Part shown: positions 35,511 through 44,778 of the stretch, one piece after another | Position numbering within the stretch: the first letter of the stretch is position 1 | How the letters are laid out: every line of letters starts with the position of its first letter | Translations under genes and position numbers: made by a program | From: Lysinibacillus sp. PLM2 | GTDB taxonomy: Bacteria > Bacillota > Bacilli > Bacillales_A > Planococcaceae | NCBI GenBank assembly: GCA_023168345.1 | Contig: AP025689.1 | Span: forward strand, 804,001 to 868,000 | Length of the DNA: 64,000 nt | Reading direction: 5' to 3' | Notes under the pieces: model-generated | Told to the model about the DNA's origin: nothing | The model's input: only the letters and a program-made list of their open reading frames with translations | Databases searched by the model: none

Positions 35511-35682
35511 CACTATCTTTTTTTAATTTAAAGTGAAAAAAATGACTCTTTGGAATTGACTGGCTGAATTAACTCTTTATATCGTTATGAAGATTTTTTT
35601 ATTGTAGGAGGGTATGGATTAATTTTTGACGTATAAGGTTCAAGAGAATTTTCATCCTTATTATCCAACCTCCTACTCCTCT

Positions 35683-37245
35683 TTAAAACCCCTCAATATC
35701 CCCATCAAACAGCGTAAGATGCCCTTGATAGTAAAGCTGGTATTGGTCCCCATCGTAGTTTAAAAGCATATAAGTTGGCAGTTCTTTTTCTATATATGGT
35801 TTCGTGTGCGCGGGCCATTGCTCTAACGGAAGCTTTTTATATTTTTCGAAGTCAAAGTCAATTTCCGTGTTTAAGCTATGTTCCATTGAATTAAAGTTAT
35901 AATCCTGAACCTGTACGTAGTAAAGATTGTCTTTAATATTCACTACTTCTTCAACAGTGCGAATTACTTTCGGATTATAATAGCCAGATGGTGCAAGATA
36001 AAATGCATCATTTTGTAAATACATCCAATGGGTAGGATCTAATTCAGTTGGAATGTTAAGACGATTCGGGTTTATATCAACATTAAAATAATCCTTCACT
36101 GCCGTCAAAACCGATTTTTCTCTATAGCCCATACCATATTCTCCTGGCACATTCGCTTCAAGGATGTTATTGAATAATATATATGCAATCATAGTTTCAT
36201 AAGTAGTAAGATCGCGTTTATCAATTTTCCCAACATTATTGAATTGTTGGATGAAGTGTTCACCTTTTTTGTCCAGCGAAATTTCTTCATTTGAAAATAG
36301 AGTTTCACTCGCATCCTTTGTTAGGTTCGTTACAACTGTTTCAATAGTAGCCATTGGATTAGTTAAATCAATGCCAAATGATTTTTCCCCAATGTTACTT
36401 TGGATAAGCGGGAGTTCATTGCCATTATAAGATTGAATTTCCTTTGTATATGTTTGTTGGTCAACTTCTTTGGCATTTACTTCATAATAAGGTTTCTCAG
36501 TTTCAACATTAAGGTTTTTCGTATAATAAAAATCGTGCGCTAGAGAGATTTCATGTTCTTGTAGCGTATAAAATTGATGATGCGCGAATTCGATTCCTTG
36601 TTTGGTCATCTCGCTAGAGTGTTTGATCGCGGTTGTTCCATCATTGAGTGTAATGAGCGATACTGACAAGTCAGATGCAACACTCGCATCAATCGTGTAC
36701 AACGAGTCCCATAATAATTCGGCTTTTCCGTCTGATACGCCCCAAACTTCTTCGATATAGCCATTTTGGTTGCGACGGTCCAATTCATCATTCATGTAAT
36801 CGCTACTTTTGAAGAGCACGTATAACTCCTTTTGTCCGTCATAATTAAAATCAATCAAATCGGTATAAACCAAGCCCATTAATAGTTCTCCTGGGGCATG
36901 GTATTCGTGATTTTCTGGTACGATACCATATCTGCTATAAAGGTCTGTTATGACGTTTGCAAGTTGCTGATTATTAACTTGTTGAACAGATAATTGATCT
37001 TCTACTTTTGCTAGCTCATTTTTCACATCTTCTAAAAGTGGGCTAGCTGTCTCAAGTGAGTTAAGCGATTTCTCTAAATCTATTAATATCGTTTTAGCAG
37101 ATTGCCACTCATTTTGAACGACGAGCTCCATCGCTTCTTCATAGCTTTCGGTGTACTGTGTAAATTGCTCTTGTTGTAAATCTGTCGTATCCGTACATCC
37201 CCATAAAGTAAGGATGGAAAAACACAAAATAGTAAATTTTTTCAT
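35683..37245 (-). CDS. Predicted lipoprotein of unknown function
   Basis: A 520-residue protein with signal peptide and lipobox LWGC (Cys17), so anchored outside the membrane. Residues about 20-110 are a helical, Glu-rich segment. After that come an FG-GAP-like phrase, FNYDGQKELYVLFKSSDY, and a beta-rich remainder ending YDGDQYQLYYQGHLTLFDGD. No catalytic motif is recognised. I start at ATG 37245 with AGAGGTGAAAG just before it, not at the upstream TTG/ATG-type start (37281). Its last 69 bp are duplicated at 29470-29538. It is monocistronic. Confidence 0.75.
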   Translation of the reverse strand: MKKFTILCFSILTLWGCTDTTDLQQEQFTQYTESYEEAMELVVQNEWQSAKTILIDLEKSLNSLETASPLLEDVKNELAKVEDQLSVQQVNNQQLANVITDLYSRYGIVPENHEYHAPGELLMGLVYTDLIDFNYDGQKELYVLFKSSDYMNDELDRRNQNGYIEEVWGVSDGKAELLWDSLYTIDASVASDLSVSLITLNDGTTAIKHSSEMTKQGIEFAHHQFYTLQEHEISLAHDFYYTKNLNVETEKPYYEVNAKEVDQQTYTKEIQSYNGNELPLIQSNIGEKSFGIDLTNPMATIETVVTNLTKDASETLFSNEEISLDKKGEHFIQQFNNVGKIDKRDLTTYETMIAYILFNNILEANVPGEYGMGYREKSVLTAVKDYFNVDINPNRLNIPTELDPTHWMYLQNDAFYLAPSGYYNPKVIRTVEEVVNIKDNLYYVQVQDYNFNSMEHSLNTEIDFDFEKYKKLPLEQWPAHTKPYIEKELPTYMLLNYDGDQYQLYYQGHLTLFDGDIEGF

Positions 37246-37597
37246 TCTTTCACCTCTTTGTTCATGGTAACAGGTGCACACAAAATTTGTAAATAACTAT
37301 AGGATTTTAGCATTGATTACATGAGATGGATAACTGAAAAGTGGATACATATAAAGTTTCTTTAACTTTTTTGTATTGCTAGATAAAATCACTAATTCAA
37401 TTAAGTATTCTCTAAACTTATGAATTTGTACTTAATAAAAAGTTGATGGGAAGTTTAACTTCAATGGACTATTGAAAAATTATAACTTATTCTGTTATAA
37501 TAAGAACACATGTTCCACCCTTAACCATATAAGAAAATTTGGATTTTCACTTTTATTTTTAAACTTCGAATATCATTATTTTGGAGGGAGTTCTTTC
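37246..37597. other. AT-rich intergenic region
   Basis: Divergent promoter space for the lipoprotein gene (left) and the two-gene pair (right). In-frame codons upstream of 37598 are open to 37472 but lack a ribosome site. GGAGGGAG at 37583-37590 serves the ATG at 37598. I see no further signal. Confidence 0.5.
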
Positions 37598-38083
37598 ATG
37601 AGACAATCAGAAATCAATGATTTAATTAATCAGTTTAAAAGATTGATTTTAGATAATAATATGATTACTATTCCAAAATCGAACGAATACATAAAATTAG
37701 ATGCAAAATCTTCTACTAAATATTTTTATGTAGATATAAATAGAAAAGGAAATAGAATTAAAAGGTTTACTCTTCAGCTAAGAAATCAGGAAAAAAAGGA
37801 ATTACCATTACTTCGTTTTGATTTAGTTGGTCCACCGCATCCAAATCCACCTGGTGATTTCCCTTTTGCTGAAAAAGTGATACCGTGTCCACATTTACAT
37901 ATAGCTCATGAAGAGTATGGGGATAAAATTGCATACCCTTTAACATACGAATTGGTTCAAATGAGGTTGACCCCAGAAGAACTTTCTGATTTTGTGAAAA
38001 TATTGAAGTCATTTTTGAAGAGATGTAATATTGAAGGTATAGAAAGCTATAATTATTCATATCAAGAAGAGATGGGATTTTAA
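37598..38083 (+). CDS. Hypothetical protein resembling DUF6978 family, first gene of a pair
   Basis: A 161-residue protein. The N-terminus is helical (SEINDLINQFKRLILDNN), then comes a beta-rich core with KRFTLQLRNQEKKELPLLRF and a conserved-looking VGPPHPNPPGDF, PCPHLHIAHEEYG, YPLTYELVQM series. The His/Pro/Asp-rich centre could be an active site. From memory this pattern belongs to the DUF6978 family found beside DUF1828 proteins. ATG 37598 has GGAGGGAG 8 bp upstream. The partner gene follows by 22 bp. The function is unknown; a toxin-antitoxin or defence role is speculation from the pairing. Confidence 0.6.
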   Translation: MRQSEINDLINQFKRLILDNNMITIPKSNEYIKLDAKSSTKYFYVDINRKGNRIKRFTLQLRNQEKKELPLLRFDLVGPPHPNPPGDFPFAEKVIPCPHLHIAHEEYGDKIAYPLTYELVQMRLTPEELSDFVKILKSFLKRCNIEGIESYNYSYQEEMGF

Positions 38084-38105
38084 TGAACTTATTTGGAGGG
38101 TGGAA

Positions 38106-38888
38106 ATGATGTTTGATATCAACGAGTTGAATAATACTTATACTAAGTGGAACAAAGATAATATTCATATTGTTGATCAAGGTGACTTCGTAGAAATTAC
38201 TACACCCTTTGTTGATAATCATCATGACTATCTTCAAGTAGTTCTTTATTATAATGATAATGGGCAACTCGTATTGTCAGATGATGGTTATACTTTAAAT
38301 GAACTAACTTTATATGAAATTGATTACAAACGTTCCTTAAAGCGAAAAGAATTTTTAAATCAAACTTTAAAGAGTTTTGGTGTCACTATTTTAGATTCTG
38401 ATCTAACTATAACTTTCGATAAGGTTAAAGATTTCCCTAGAAAATTATTAAATTTACTGCAATGTATTTTACGATTATCAGATATGCTTTTAACTAGTCG
38501 TTCCACTGTAACCAGTATTTTTTATGAAGAAGTGGGAATATTTTTTGACGATAATAATATTTTAAAAATACCAGATGTAGGTATCACTGGTACAAGTGGA
38601 AATGAAAATAAGTTTGATTATATTATTCCTGCCAGTCGCGTGAAAAAGGAGAAAGTGATTAAAACCATTAATAAACCAAATGGTGATAATTTTAAATATC
38701 CGCTATTGTCATTCTTAGATATTAAAGAAAATAGAGCGAAATCGGAGTTTGTAGTAATTGCAAATGATTATGTAAATGAAATAAGTGAAAAATTCGAAAC
38801 ATCATTTACTAACCATGGAATATCTGTTCTACGTTGGACAGAAAGAAAGACATGGATTGATAATTTAAATCCTACTCTTGGGATTTAA
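38106..38888 (+). CDS. DUF1828/DUF1829-type protein, second gene of a pair
   Basis: A 260-residue protein. VEITTPFVDNHHDYLQVVLY (about 28-47) followed by GQLVLSDDGYTLNELTLYEI (about 53-72) fits the DUF1828 signature, in which a Thr-Pro-Phe-x-Asp box is followed by an L-S/T-D-D-G-Y box. The C-terminal half (FDYIIPASRVKKEKVIKTIN, LLSFLDIKENRAKSEFVVIA) fits DUF1829. The start ATG 38106 follows GGAGGG by 6 bp. It is co-transcribed with the preceding gene and closed by a terminator at 38946. Such proteins occur on phages and genomic islands; their biochemical role is not known to me. Confidence 0.72.
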   Translation: MMFDINELNNTYTKWNKDNIHIVDQGDFVEITTPFVDNHHDYLQVVLYYNDNGQLVLSDDGYTLNELTLYEIDYKRSLKRKEFLNQTLKSFGVTILDSDLTITFDKVKDFPRKLLNLLQCILRLSDMLLTSRSTVTSIFYEEVGIFFDDNNILKIPDVGITGTSGNENKFDYIIPASRVKKEKVIKTINKPNGDNFKYPLLSFLDIKENRAKSEFVVIANDYVNEISEKFETSFTNHGISVLRWTERKTWIDNLNPTLGI

Positions 38889-38945
38889 AGTGATTAAAAT
38901 TTATTTCACTAAAATCACGGAATGTTCTTAAATTCAAATAACCTC

Positions 38946-38976
38946 ATGGGCCCAATCTTAATAGGGCTCATTTTTT
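38946..38976 (+). terminator. Rho-independent terminator after the DUF pair
   Basis: ATGGGCCC (38946-38953) pairs with GGGCTCAT (38964-38971), one G-T pair, followed by a T run. Confidence 0.85.
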
Positions 38977-39063
38977 ATATTTTGTCGAATTTACATCTTA
39001 AGAAAAGAAATCTACTATTAAAGTCGAAAATTTGAGAATATTATCAGGACTAATCTACTAATT

Positions 39064-39091
39064 TTGACAAAAGTAAGGAGAATAATAGACT
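39064..39091 (+). promoter_or_regulatory. Promoter-like element of SLH gene 1, conserved at SLH gene 2
   Basis: TTGACA (39064) and TAGACT (39086) are separated by 16 bp containing AAGTAAGGA-AATA. The same layout, TTGTAA-16-TAGACT with the same spacer words, lies at 57048-57075 upstream of the second SLH gene. A GGATAAT/AGATAAT word follows about 20-25 bp later in both. Confidence 0.5.
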
Positions 39092-39167
39092 CTCATAATT
39101 GTAATTGAGATAATGGTTATGGGAAATTCAGTTAATATTATTTTCTTTTAGTAGAAAGGAGTCAAAA

Positions 39168-40751
39168 ATGAAGTTTCGAAAAACAATTGCAACTTTATCA
39201 GCTGCAGCTTTATTTTCATCGGTGGCAATTACAGCAAACGCGAAGGAGTATCAATTGACGGATGTGTCTACAGATGCAGATTATTATCATACGGTGAAAA
39301 AATTAGTCGAATTTGATATTATTTCTGGTTATAGTGACAATACATTTAAACCTGGCAACTTTGTCACTCGAGGACAAGCTGCTTCTATGCTTGCCAAATT
39401 GCTAGGCGTTGATTTAAGTGATGTTAAAGACCCTGGCTATTCAGACGTAACAATAGCCAACTCACACTATCCAGCGATTGCGAAGTTAACAGAATTAGGA
39501 TATTTCGATGAGATAGGTGAATTTAAACCGAATGATATTTTAACTCGTGCTCAACTGGCAGAACTATTTGTGAAGGCATTTGAGTTTGAGTCAGATACAT
39601 TTAAAACCTTTAATGATGTAAGTGAAGATGATGAGTATTATAAATATATCGGCATATTAGGTTCATTGGATATTACAAGGGTTGGAGAAGATTATCTTCC
39701 AAATGAAGGCGTAAAACGTGCCAACTTTGCTGTCTTTATTGAACGTGCGATTAACTTTAAACGTAATGACAACAAGCAAGATATTTTTGATACTTGGGGA
39801 ACATGGGACAACAAAGGCGTTATAAATCCACCAAAACAGACGGATGAAGATAAAGAAGAAGATCCGAAAACAGACGATAATAACGAACCAACTAACGAAA
39901 CGGAAAAATTAAGATTCAAATTACTCGAAACAGAGATTGAAGTAGCTTTAGATGATTTTGCAGATGCAGAAGAAGAAATCGATAAAATCTTGGAAAACTT
40001 AGAAAAGGCTGAAAAAGCAAAAGATGAAGGCGACATTGAGGATGAAAAAGAAAATTTATCCGATGCTTTAAATGAGCTGGAAGATTTAATCGATGATGCA
40101 GAAGACGTATTAAAAAGTGCACGTGAAGCAAATTTTGCAGATCTTCAAAAAGATGAAGAGAAACTAGATAAGGCAATCGATAATGCAAAAGAAATAATTA
40201 GCGACTCTTTATCAAAATCATTTAGTAAAGACTATTTTGAAGATAAACTAGATGAAGCGATAGATGATCTAGAAGATAAAATAAAAGATGCAGAAAGAGC
40301 ATTAAAGAGTGATAGTTTAATTGGCTTGAATAGTAACTATATGTCATTACAATCTGAAGTGGAAGATGCAGAAGAGACGCTAGAATCCTATGAAGATTCT
40401 GATGTTGAATCATTAGAAGATGAGGCAGAGGATTTAGAGAATGCAATTGACGAAGCAGAAGACCTCATTAAAAAATTAGAAGATACAATTGAGGACAAAT
40501 TCGATAGCCAAGTGAAATATTTCAAAAAATTAATCGATGACATTCTTGATGATCTAGAAGAAGCAATCGATGATGAAGATAAGAGCGAAATTTACGATGC
40601 ACAAGAAGATCTTGAAGAAGTCATTGAAAATGCAGAAAAATTACTTAAAGATTACAAAGATGTAGAAATTAAATCTGTCGAAAATGATAAATCCACATTA
40701 GAGGATACGATTGAAAGAGCAGAAAAAGCATTAGCTGAATCAAAAAAATAA
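39168..40751 (+). CDS. S-layer-homology (SLH) domain surface protein with acidic helical region
   Basis: A 527-residue exported protein. A signal peptide (about 1-25, ending ITANAKEY) is followed by three SLH domains (about 28-200: ISGYSDNTFKPGNFVTRGQA and related repeats), which attach to pyruvylated secondary cell-wall polymer. A WGTWDNKGV linker (about 210) and a Lys/Asp-rich segment lead to about 280 residues of very acidic, heptad-like helix (AEEEIDKILENLEKAEKAKD). This is probably a coiled-coil rod exposed on the cell surface. Paralogous to the 776-residue protein at 57141, which carries two copies of the helical module. GAAAGGAG precedes the ATG. Confidence 0.92.
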   Translation: MKFRKTIATLSAAALFSSVAITANAKEYQLTDVSTDADYYHTVKKLVEFDIISGYSDNTFKPGNFVTRGQAASMLAKLLGVDLSDVKDPGYSDVTIANSHYPAIAKLTELGYFDEIGEFKPNDILTRAQLAELFVKAFEFESDTFKTFNDVSEDDEYYKYIGILGSLDITRVGEDYLPNEGVKRANFAVFIERAINFKRNDNKQDIFDTWGTWDNKGVINPPKQTDEDKEEDPKTDDNNEPTNETEKLRFKLLETEIEVALDDFADAEEEIDKILENLEKAEKAKDEGDIEDEKENLSDALNELEDLIDDAEDVLKSAREANFADLQKDEEKLDKAIDNAKEIISDSLSKSFSKDYFEDKLDEAIDDLEDKIKDAERALKSDSLIGLNSNYMSLQSEVEDAEETLESYEDSDVESLEDEAEDLENAIDEAEDLIKKLEDTIEDKFDSQVKYFKKLIDDILDDLEEAIDDEDKSEIYDAQEDLEEVIENAEKLLKDYKDVEIKSVENDKSTLEDTIERAEKALAESKK

Positions 40752-40765
40752 AAAAGTAACTTTAG

Positions 40766-40799
40766 CATGGGTCTGGGAAAATCAGGCTCATGTTTTTTT
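40766..40799 (+). terminator. Rho-independent terminator after SLH gene 1
   Basis: CATGGGTCTG (40766-40775) pairs with CAGGCTCATG (40783-40792), one mismatch, then seven T. Confidence 0.9.
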
Positions 40800-40925
40800 A
40801 TATGCCAGACCGAGTCATGAGAAAAAAGTAGCTAAATTTACAATATATTCATAACTTATTCACACCCTCTTAATACTATGACCTTACTATTTTAAATAGA
40901 TAGTCAGTTCAAAGGATGAGAAAGA

Positions 40926-41495
40926 ATGACAATAGAAAGTGTTCTCTCAAATAATCGAGTAATAGCGGCTACACAATTAAAGGATATAAAACGTGCTGAT
41001 GAATCACAGTGCTGCGCAATGATATTAATGAATGGAAAGCTATCTGAATTAATGCATATGCCAAAGGTTCAAAAGCCACTATTTATACATATGGATCTTC
41101 TAAAAGGATTAAAGAATGATAAAGAGGGAATTGCTTTTTTGAAAGAATTTATTAATCCTATTGGAATTGTCACAACAAAAGGCAACTTAATTGAAGCTGC
41201 GAAAAAAGAAGGTTTACTGACAATTCAACGGATTTTCTTAATCGATACAAATTCATTAAAGACGGCGATTCAAAATATAAAGGACTATCGACCTGATGCG
41301 ATTGAAGTGATGCCAGGTATTGCTCCTAAAATTGTTAAAGCGTTAAAACAGGAGCTTGATATTCCGATTATTTTAGCAGGTTTAATAACTACAAAAGAAG
41401 ATGTTCTTCATGCCTTTGAAGCTGGAGCAGAAGCGGTTTCTCTTAGTAATCAACTTCTTTGGAATGGCACAACAGAAGCGATTACAACTAAATAA
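40926..41495 (+). CDS. glpP: Glycerol uptake operon antiterminator GlpP
   Basis: A 189-residue TIM-barrel-like RNA-binding regulator. Typical parts are VIAATQLKDIKRA (about 12), LFIHMDLLKGLKNDKEGIAF (about 56-75), GIVTTKGNLIEAAKKEGL (about 82), IEVMPGIAPKIVKAL (about 123) and ILAGLITTKEDVLHAFEAGA (about 145-165). In Bacillus GlpP with glycerol-3-phosphate binds leader mRNA and prevents termination in glp genes. Here a strong leader hairpin (41577) lies between glpP and a glycerol-phosphate-type ABC operon, which would be its target. The ATG has GGATGAGAAAG upstream. It is full length. Confidence 0.93.
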   Translation: MTIESVLSNNRVIAATQLKDIKRADESQCCAMILMNGKLSELMHMPKVQKPLFIHMDLLKGLKNDKEGIAFLKEFINPIGIVTTKGNLIEAAKKEGLLTIQRIFLIDTNSLKTAIQNIKDYRPDAIEVMPGIAPKIVKALKQELDIPIILAGLITTKEDVLHAFEAGAEAVSLSNQLLWNGTTEAITTK

Positions 41496-41576
41496 TTTCT
41501 ATTAGAACTTGGGTGGAGACCATAGAAAACCCATTTGTTCCCGATTAGTTACGTTATTTGACGTGAATCTCATGTC

Positions 41577-41619
41577 AAAAAAGGGGAGAAATGTGTGTTT
41601 TTTATTGTCTCCCTTTTTT
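41577..41619 (+). terminator. Leader terminator upstream of the ABC operon, probable GlpP target
   Basis: AAAAAAGGGGAGA (41577-41589) pairs with TCTCCCTTTTTTG (41608-41620) with one bulged G and ends in a T run. It stands about 110 bp before the receptor gene, so it would attenuate the operon unless antiterminated. A second role as the glpP terminator is possible. Confidence 0.7.
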
Positions 41620-41727
41620 GTGAGGAGCTGGAAGGAGGGTACCCATATTCGTTTTAATACTAGGTTTCAATCAAAGTAAATCCTGTAAAATCAAAAATTT
41701 ATTTCACTTTAGAGAGGGGAAATATTT

Positions 41728-43044
41728 ATGAAACGTAAACTAGCTTTATTTAGTGTGATTGTATTAGTGTTTGGAATTTTAGCAGCTTGTAACAACAGTT
41801 CTTCTGAGGGTACTACGAATTCAAATTCAAATGGTGAAACAATTGATTTAACTTGGTACTATCCAGTAAATGTAGGTGGGGCAGTTACTGAGGTTATTGA
41901 TAAATACGCGGAAGATTTCAATAAAGAAGGCATTGAAGTAAATGGCAAAAAAGTAACAGTCACACCTGTTTATAGCGGTAACTATGATGAAACAATGACG
42001 AAGGTTCAAACAGCGATTAAAAATGGGAAAGCACCTGATTTATCAGTGCAATTATCTGTTGATTTATTCCAAATTAAAAACTCGATTGTTCCTCTGGATG
42101 ATTTCATCAAAAATGATCCAGAAGCTCAGGAAATGGTAAATGATTTTTTCCCTGGCTTTATGGAAAATGCACAGACAGAAGGAAAGACTTGGTCAATTCC
42201 GTTCCAACGAAGTACGGTCATTTTATATTACAACAAAGACATGTTTAAAGAAGCTGGTTTAGATCCAGAAACAACACCTACAACTTGGGAAGAAGTCATC
42301 GAATATGGGAAAAAGCTTACAAAAGATGGTCAGTGGGGTATTGAATTACCGGCTACGGTAAGTGGTTATTGGATTTATCAAGCACTATATTTGCAAAATA
42401 GTGAAAACAATATGATGAGTGAAGATGGAAAAGAAGTTTATTTAAATACAAACGAAGCAAAAGAAGCTCTTCAGTATTGGGTGGATTTAATTAATGAACA
42501 TAAAGTGATGCCTGAAGGCGTATTGGATTGGTCGACTGTACCAACTGACTTCATTGAAGGTAAAACAGCGATGATGTTAACAACGACGGGTAACTTAACA
42601 AATGTTAAAAACAATGCAAATTTTGACTTTGGTGTAGCATTTTTACCTGGAAATAAACGTGTCGCTACTCCAACTGGAGGCGGTAACTTCTATATATTCA
42701 AGGATACATCTGAAGAAAGACAACAAGCCTCATTTGAATTTATAAAATGGATTACTGATCCTACTCGTGCAGCTGAGTGGAGTATTAATACTGGATATAT
42801 AGCTACTCGTCAATCAAGCTATGAAACAGAAGTTTTACAAGAATACGTACAGTCTTTCCCGCAAGCGAAAGTGGCAATGGAACAGCTTGAATATGCAAAT
42901 AAAGAGATTTCAGTATATGAGCAAGGTAAGATTCAAAAGATTATTCACGATGCATTACAAGCAGCTATCAATGGTGCGGATGTAAGTGAAACATTGGACA
43001 AGGCTCAAGCAGACGCGGAAGCAATTTTAAAAGCATATCAATAA
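41728..43044 (+). CDS. ABC transporter substrate-binding lipoprotein (UgpB-like)
   Basis: A 438-residue carbohydrate-type (SBP type 1) lipoprotein. Lipobox LAAC (Cys21) and a Ser/Asn-rich linker precede DLTWYYPVNVGGAVTEVIDK. Later, WSIPFQRSTVILYYNKDMFK (about 153-172), TPTTWEEVIEYGKKLTK and GGGNFYIFKDTSEERQQASF (about 315) are typical of glycerol-3-phosphate and related receptors. The neighbouring GlpP gene supports glycerol-phosphate or a glycerophosphodiester as ligand. GAGAGGGGAAAT precedes the ATG. Confidence 0.88.
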   Translation: MKRKLALFSVIVLVFGILAACNNSSSEGTTNSNSNGETIDLTWYYPVNVGGAVTEVIDKYAEDFNKEGIEVNGKKVTVTPVYSGNYDETMTKVQTAIKNGKAPDLSVQLSVDLFQIKNSIVPLDDFIKNDPEAQEMVNDFFPGFMENAQTEGKTWSIPFQRSTVILYYNKDMFKEAGLDPETTPTTWEEVIEYGKKLTKDGQWGIELPATVSGYWIYQALYLQNSENNMMSEDGKEVYLNTNEAKEALQYWVDLINEHKVMPEGVLDWSTVPTDFIEGKTAMMLTTTGNLTNVKNNANFDFGVAFLPGNKRVATPTGGGNFYIFKDTSEERQQASFEFIKWITDPTRAAEWSINTGYIATRQSSYETEVLQEYVQSFPQAKVAMEQLEYANKEISVYEQGKIQKIIHDALQAAINGADVSETLDKAQADAEAILKAYQ

Positions 43045-43066
43045 TTTACGTAGTGAGGTGAAGGAC

Positions 43067-43951
43067 TTGGGGAGAAGTAAGGTTATCAAAGTAAATTTGA
43101 TGGCTTGGATTTTTCTCCTTCCATCCCTCATTTTTCTTATCATGTTTACGTTATATCCGGTTATAAGCACGCTCATTTCAAGTTTTTATAAATCGGATTT
43201 ATCGACGATCGAGCCTTTATTTGTAGGGTTCGATAATTATCAAAGCATGATGGAAGATGAGGTTTTTCGGAAGGCGTTTATCAATAATATTTGGTTTGCT
43301 ATAGGCACTGTTCCAACAAGTGTTTTAATTGGACTATTACTTGCCATATTGGTGAACCGAACATTTATTGGGAAATCTTTGTCGAGAGTATTTTTCTTTT
43401 ATCCAGTTGTGATACCAATGGTTGCTGCATCGTTTATTTGGTTGTTTTTCTACACACCGGATTACGGGATGGTTAATTCTATTTTGAAACTTTTTGGGTT
43501 TGGGGAATTAAATTTTTTAGGTAATTCGGATACAGCACTATTATCCATTATCATCATGGTCGTTTGGAAAGAGGCAGGTTTCTTTATGATTTTTTATTTA
43601 GCTGCTCTGCAAAACATTCCAAAGGATTTATTGGAGGCTGCAAGAATTGATGGTGCTTCAAAATGGAGACAATTCCGTAGTATTGTTTTTCCATTACTAA
43701 TGCCAACGACTTTATTTTCAGCTATTATTGCGACCACGAATGCTTTTAAAACAGTAGACCAGCTAGTTGTGATGACACAAGGTGGTCCCAATAATGCAAG
43801 CAATCTATTACTTTATTATATCTACGAAAATACATTCCGTTTTATGGATTATGGAAAAGCAGCCACAGTAACGGTCATTGTATTAATTATCATGGTACTG
43901 ATTGCGGCTATTCAATTCTTCGCTACAGATAAAAAAATTCATTACAGTTAA
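43067..43951 (+). CDS. ABC transporter permease (UgpA-like)
   Basis: A 294-residue permease with six hydrophobic segments. The EAA loop LLEAARIDGASKWRQFRSIV is near residues 190-210, and MTQGGPNNASNLLLYYIYE (about 243) is characteristic of the MalF/UgpA class. The start TTG 43067 fits the GAGGTGA ribosome site better than the GTG inside it at 43058. It is 22 bp after the receptor gene. Confidence 0.9.
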   Translation: MGRSKVIKVNLMAWIFLLPSLIFLIMFTLYPVISTLISSFYKSDLSTIEPLFVGFDNYQSMMEDEVFRKAFINNIWFAIGTVPTSVLIGLLLAILVNRTFIGKSLSRVFFFYPVVIPMVAASFIWLFFYTPDYGMVNSILKLFGFGELNFLGNSDTALLSIIIMVVWKEAGFFMIFYLAALQNIPKDLLEAARIDGASKWRQFRSIVFPLLMPTTLFSAIIATTNAFKTVDQLVVMTQGGPNNASNLLLYYIYENTFRFMDYGKAATVTVIVLIIMVLIAAIQFFATDKKIHYS

Positions 43952-43964
43952 GGTGGGTAGTCAA

Positions 43965-44750
43965 TTGAATCGTCTCATATCCATTTCCACTTATATATTA
44001 GCGCTATTATGGGCATTGCCGTTTTTCGGTATTGTCTTCATGGCCTTTAAGGATGCAAGTGCACAAGGATATTCCCTCACATTTAAGAATTTTATCGATG
44101 CATGGAACGCAGCACCCTTTGGTCAATATTATTTGAATACACTGATCATTGTGTTCGTCATTTTAGGTGTACAGCTTTTGACGATTACATTAGCTGCCTA
44201 TGCTTTTGCAAGAATGAACTTTTTTGCACAGGGCTTTATTTTTATGTTATTTCTCGTTCAAATTATGATACCAAGTGATGTATTAATCTTTCCAAATTCT
44301 AATACAATTGCTCAGCTAGGAATCTATGATACAAAATTAGCCATTATGATTCCTTATTTTATTTCTGCCTTTGGGATTTTCCTGTTAAGGCAAACTTTTA
44401 AAGGTGTGCCATATGAACTTGAAGAAGCGGCGAAGATGGAGGGCTGCAGTCGTCTGCAAATTATTCGAAATGTATATGTACCCTTAGCGAAACCAACCTA
44501 CGTTGCTTTTGGATTGATCTCTGTTAGTACTCAGTGGAGTAATTTTTTATGGCCACTCATTATAACAGATTCAGATGAGAACCGTCCTTTAACAGTAGGC
44601 CTATCTATGTTTGCAAAAGCAAGTGATTCGGGAGCACAATGGGGCGTTGTATGCGCGGGTACGTTATTTATTATCCTTCCATTATTATTGGCCTTCTTAC
44701 TATTTCAAAAGCAATTCGTTTCAAGTTTTATGCAATCGGGCATAAAGTAA
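43965..44750 (+). CDS. ABC transporter permease (UgpE-like)
   Basis: A 261-residue permease, partner of the preceding one. The EAA loop EEAAKMEGCSRLQIIRNVYV lies near residues 155-175, with FGIFLLRQTFKGVPYELEEA before it. The start TTG 43965 has AAGGTGGG 6-8 bp upstream; the longer frame from 43902 overlaps the first permease in a region without a ribosome site. Confidence 0.9.
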   Translation: MNRLISISTYILALLWALPFFGIVFMAFKDASAQGYSLTFKNFIDAWNAAPFGQYYLNTLIIVFVILGVQLLTITLAAYAFARMNFFAQGFIFMLFLVQIMIPSDVLIFPNSNTIAQLGIYDTKLAIMIPYFISAFGIFLLRQTFKGVPYELEEAAKMEGCSRLQIIRNVYVPLAKPTYVAFGLISVSTQWSNFLWPLIITDSDENRPLTVGLSMFAKASDSGAQWGVVCAGTLFIILPLLLAFLLFQKQFVSSFMQSGIK

Positions 44751-44778
44751 AACTTTCATTTTATTTGGAGGAAGCATA

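Noticed and set aside
39692-40446. Antisense Ser/Leu-rich frames opposite the SLH gene
   Set aside because: They mirror the acidic, low-complexity coding strand (GAA/GAT codons), and the same happens at 58162-58567. No start signals.
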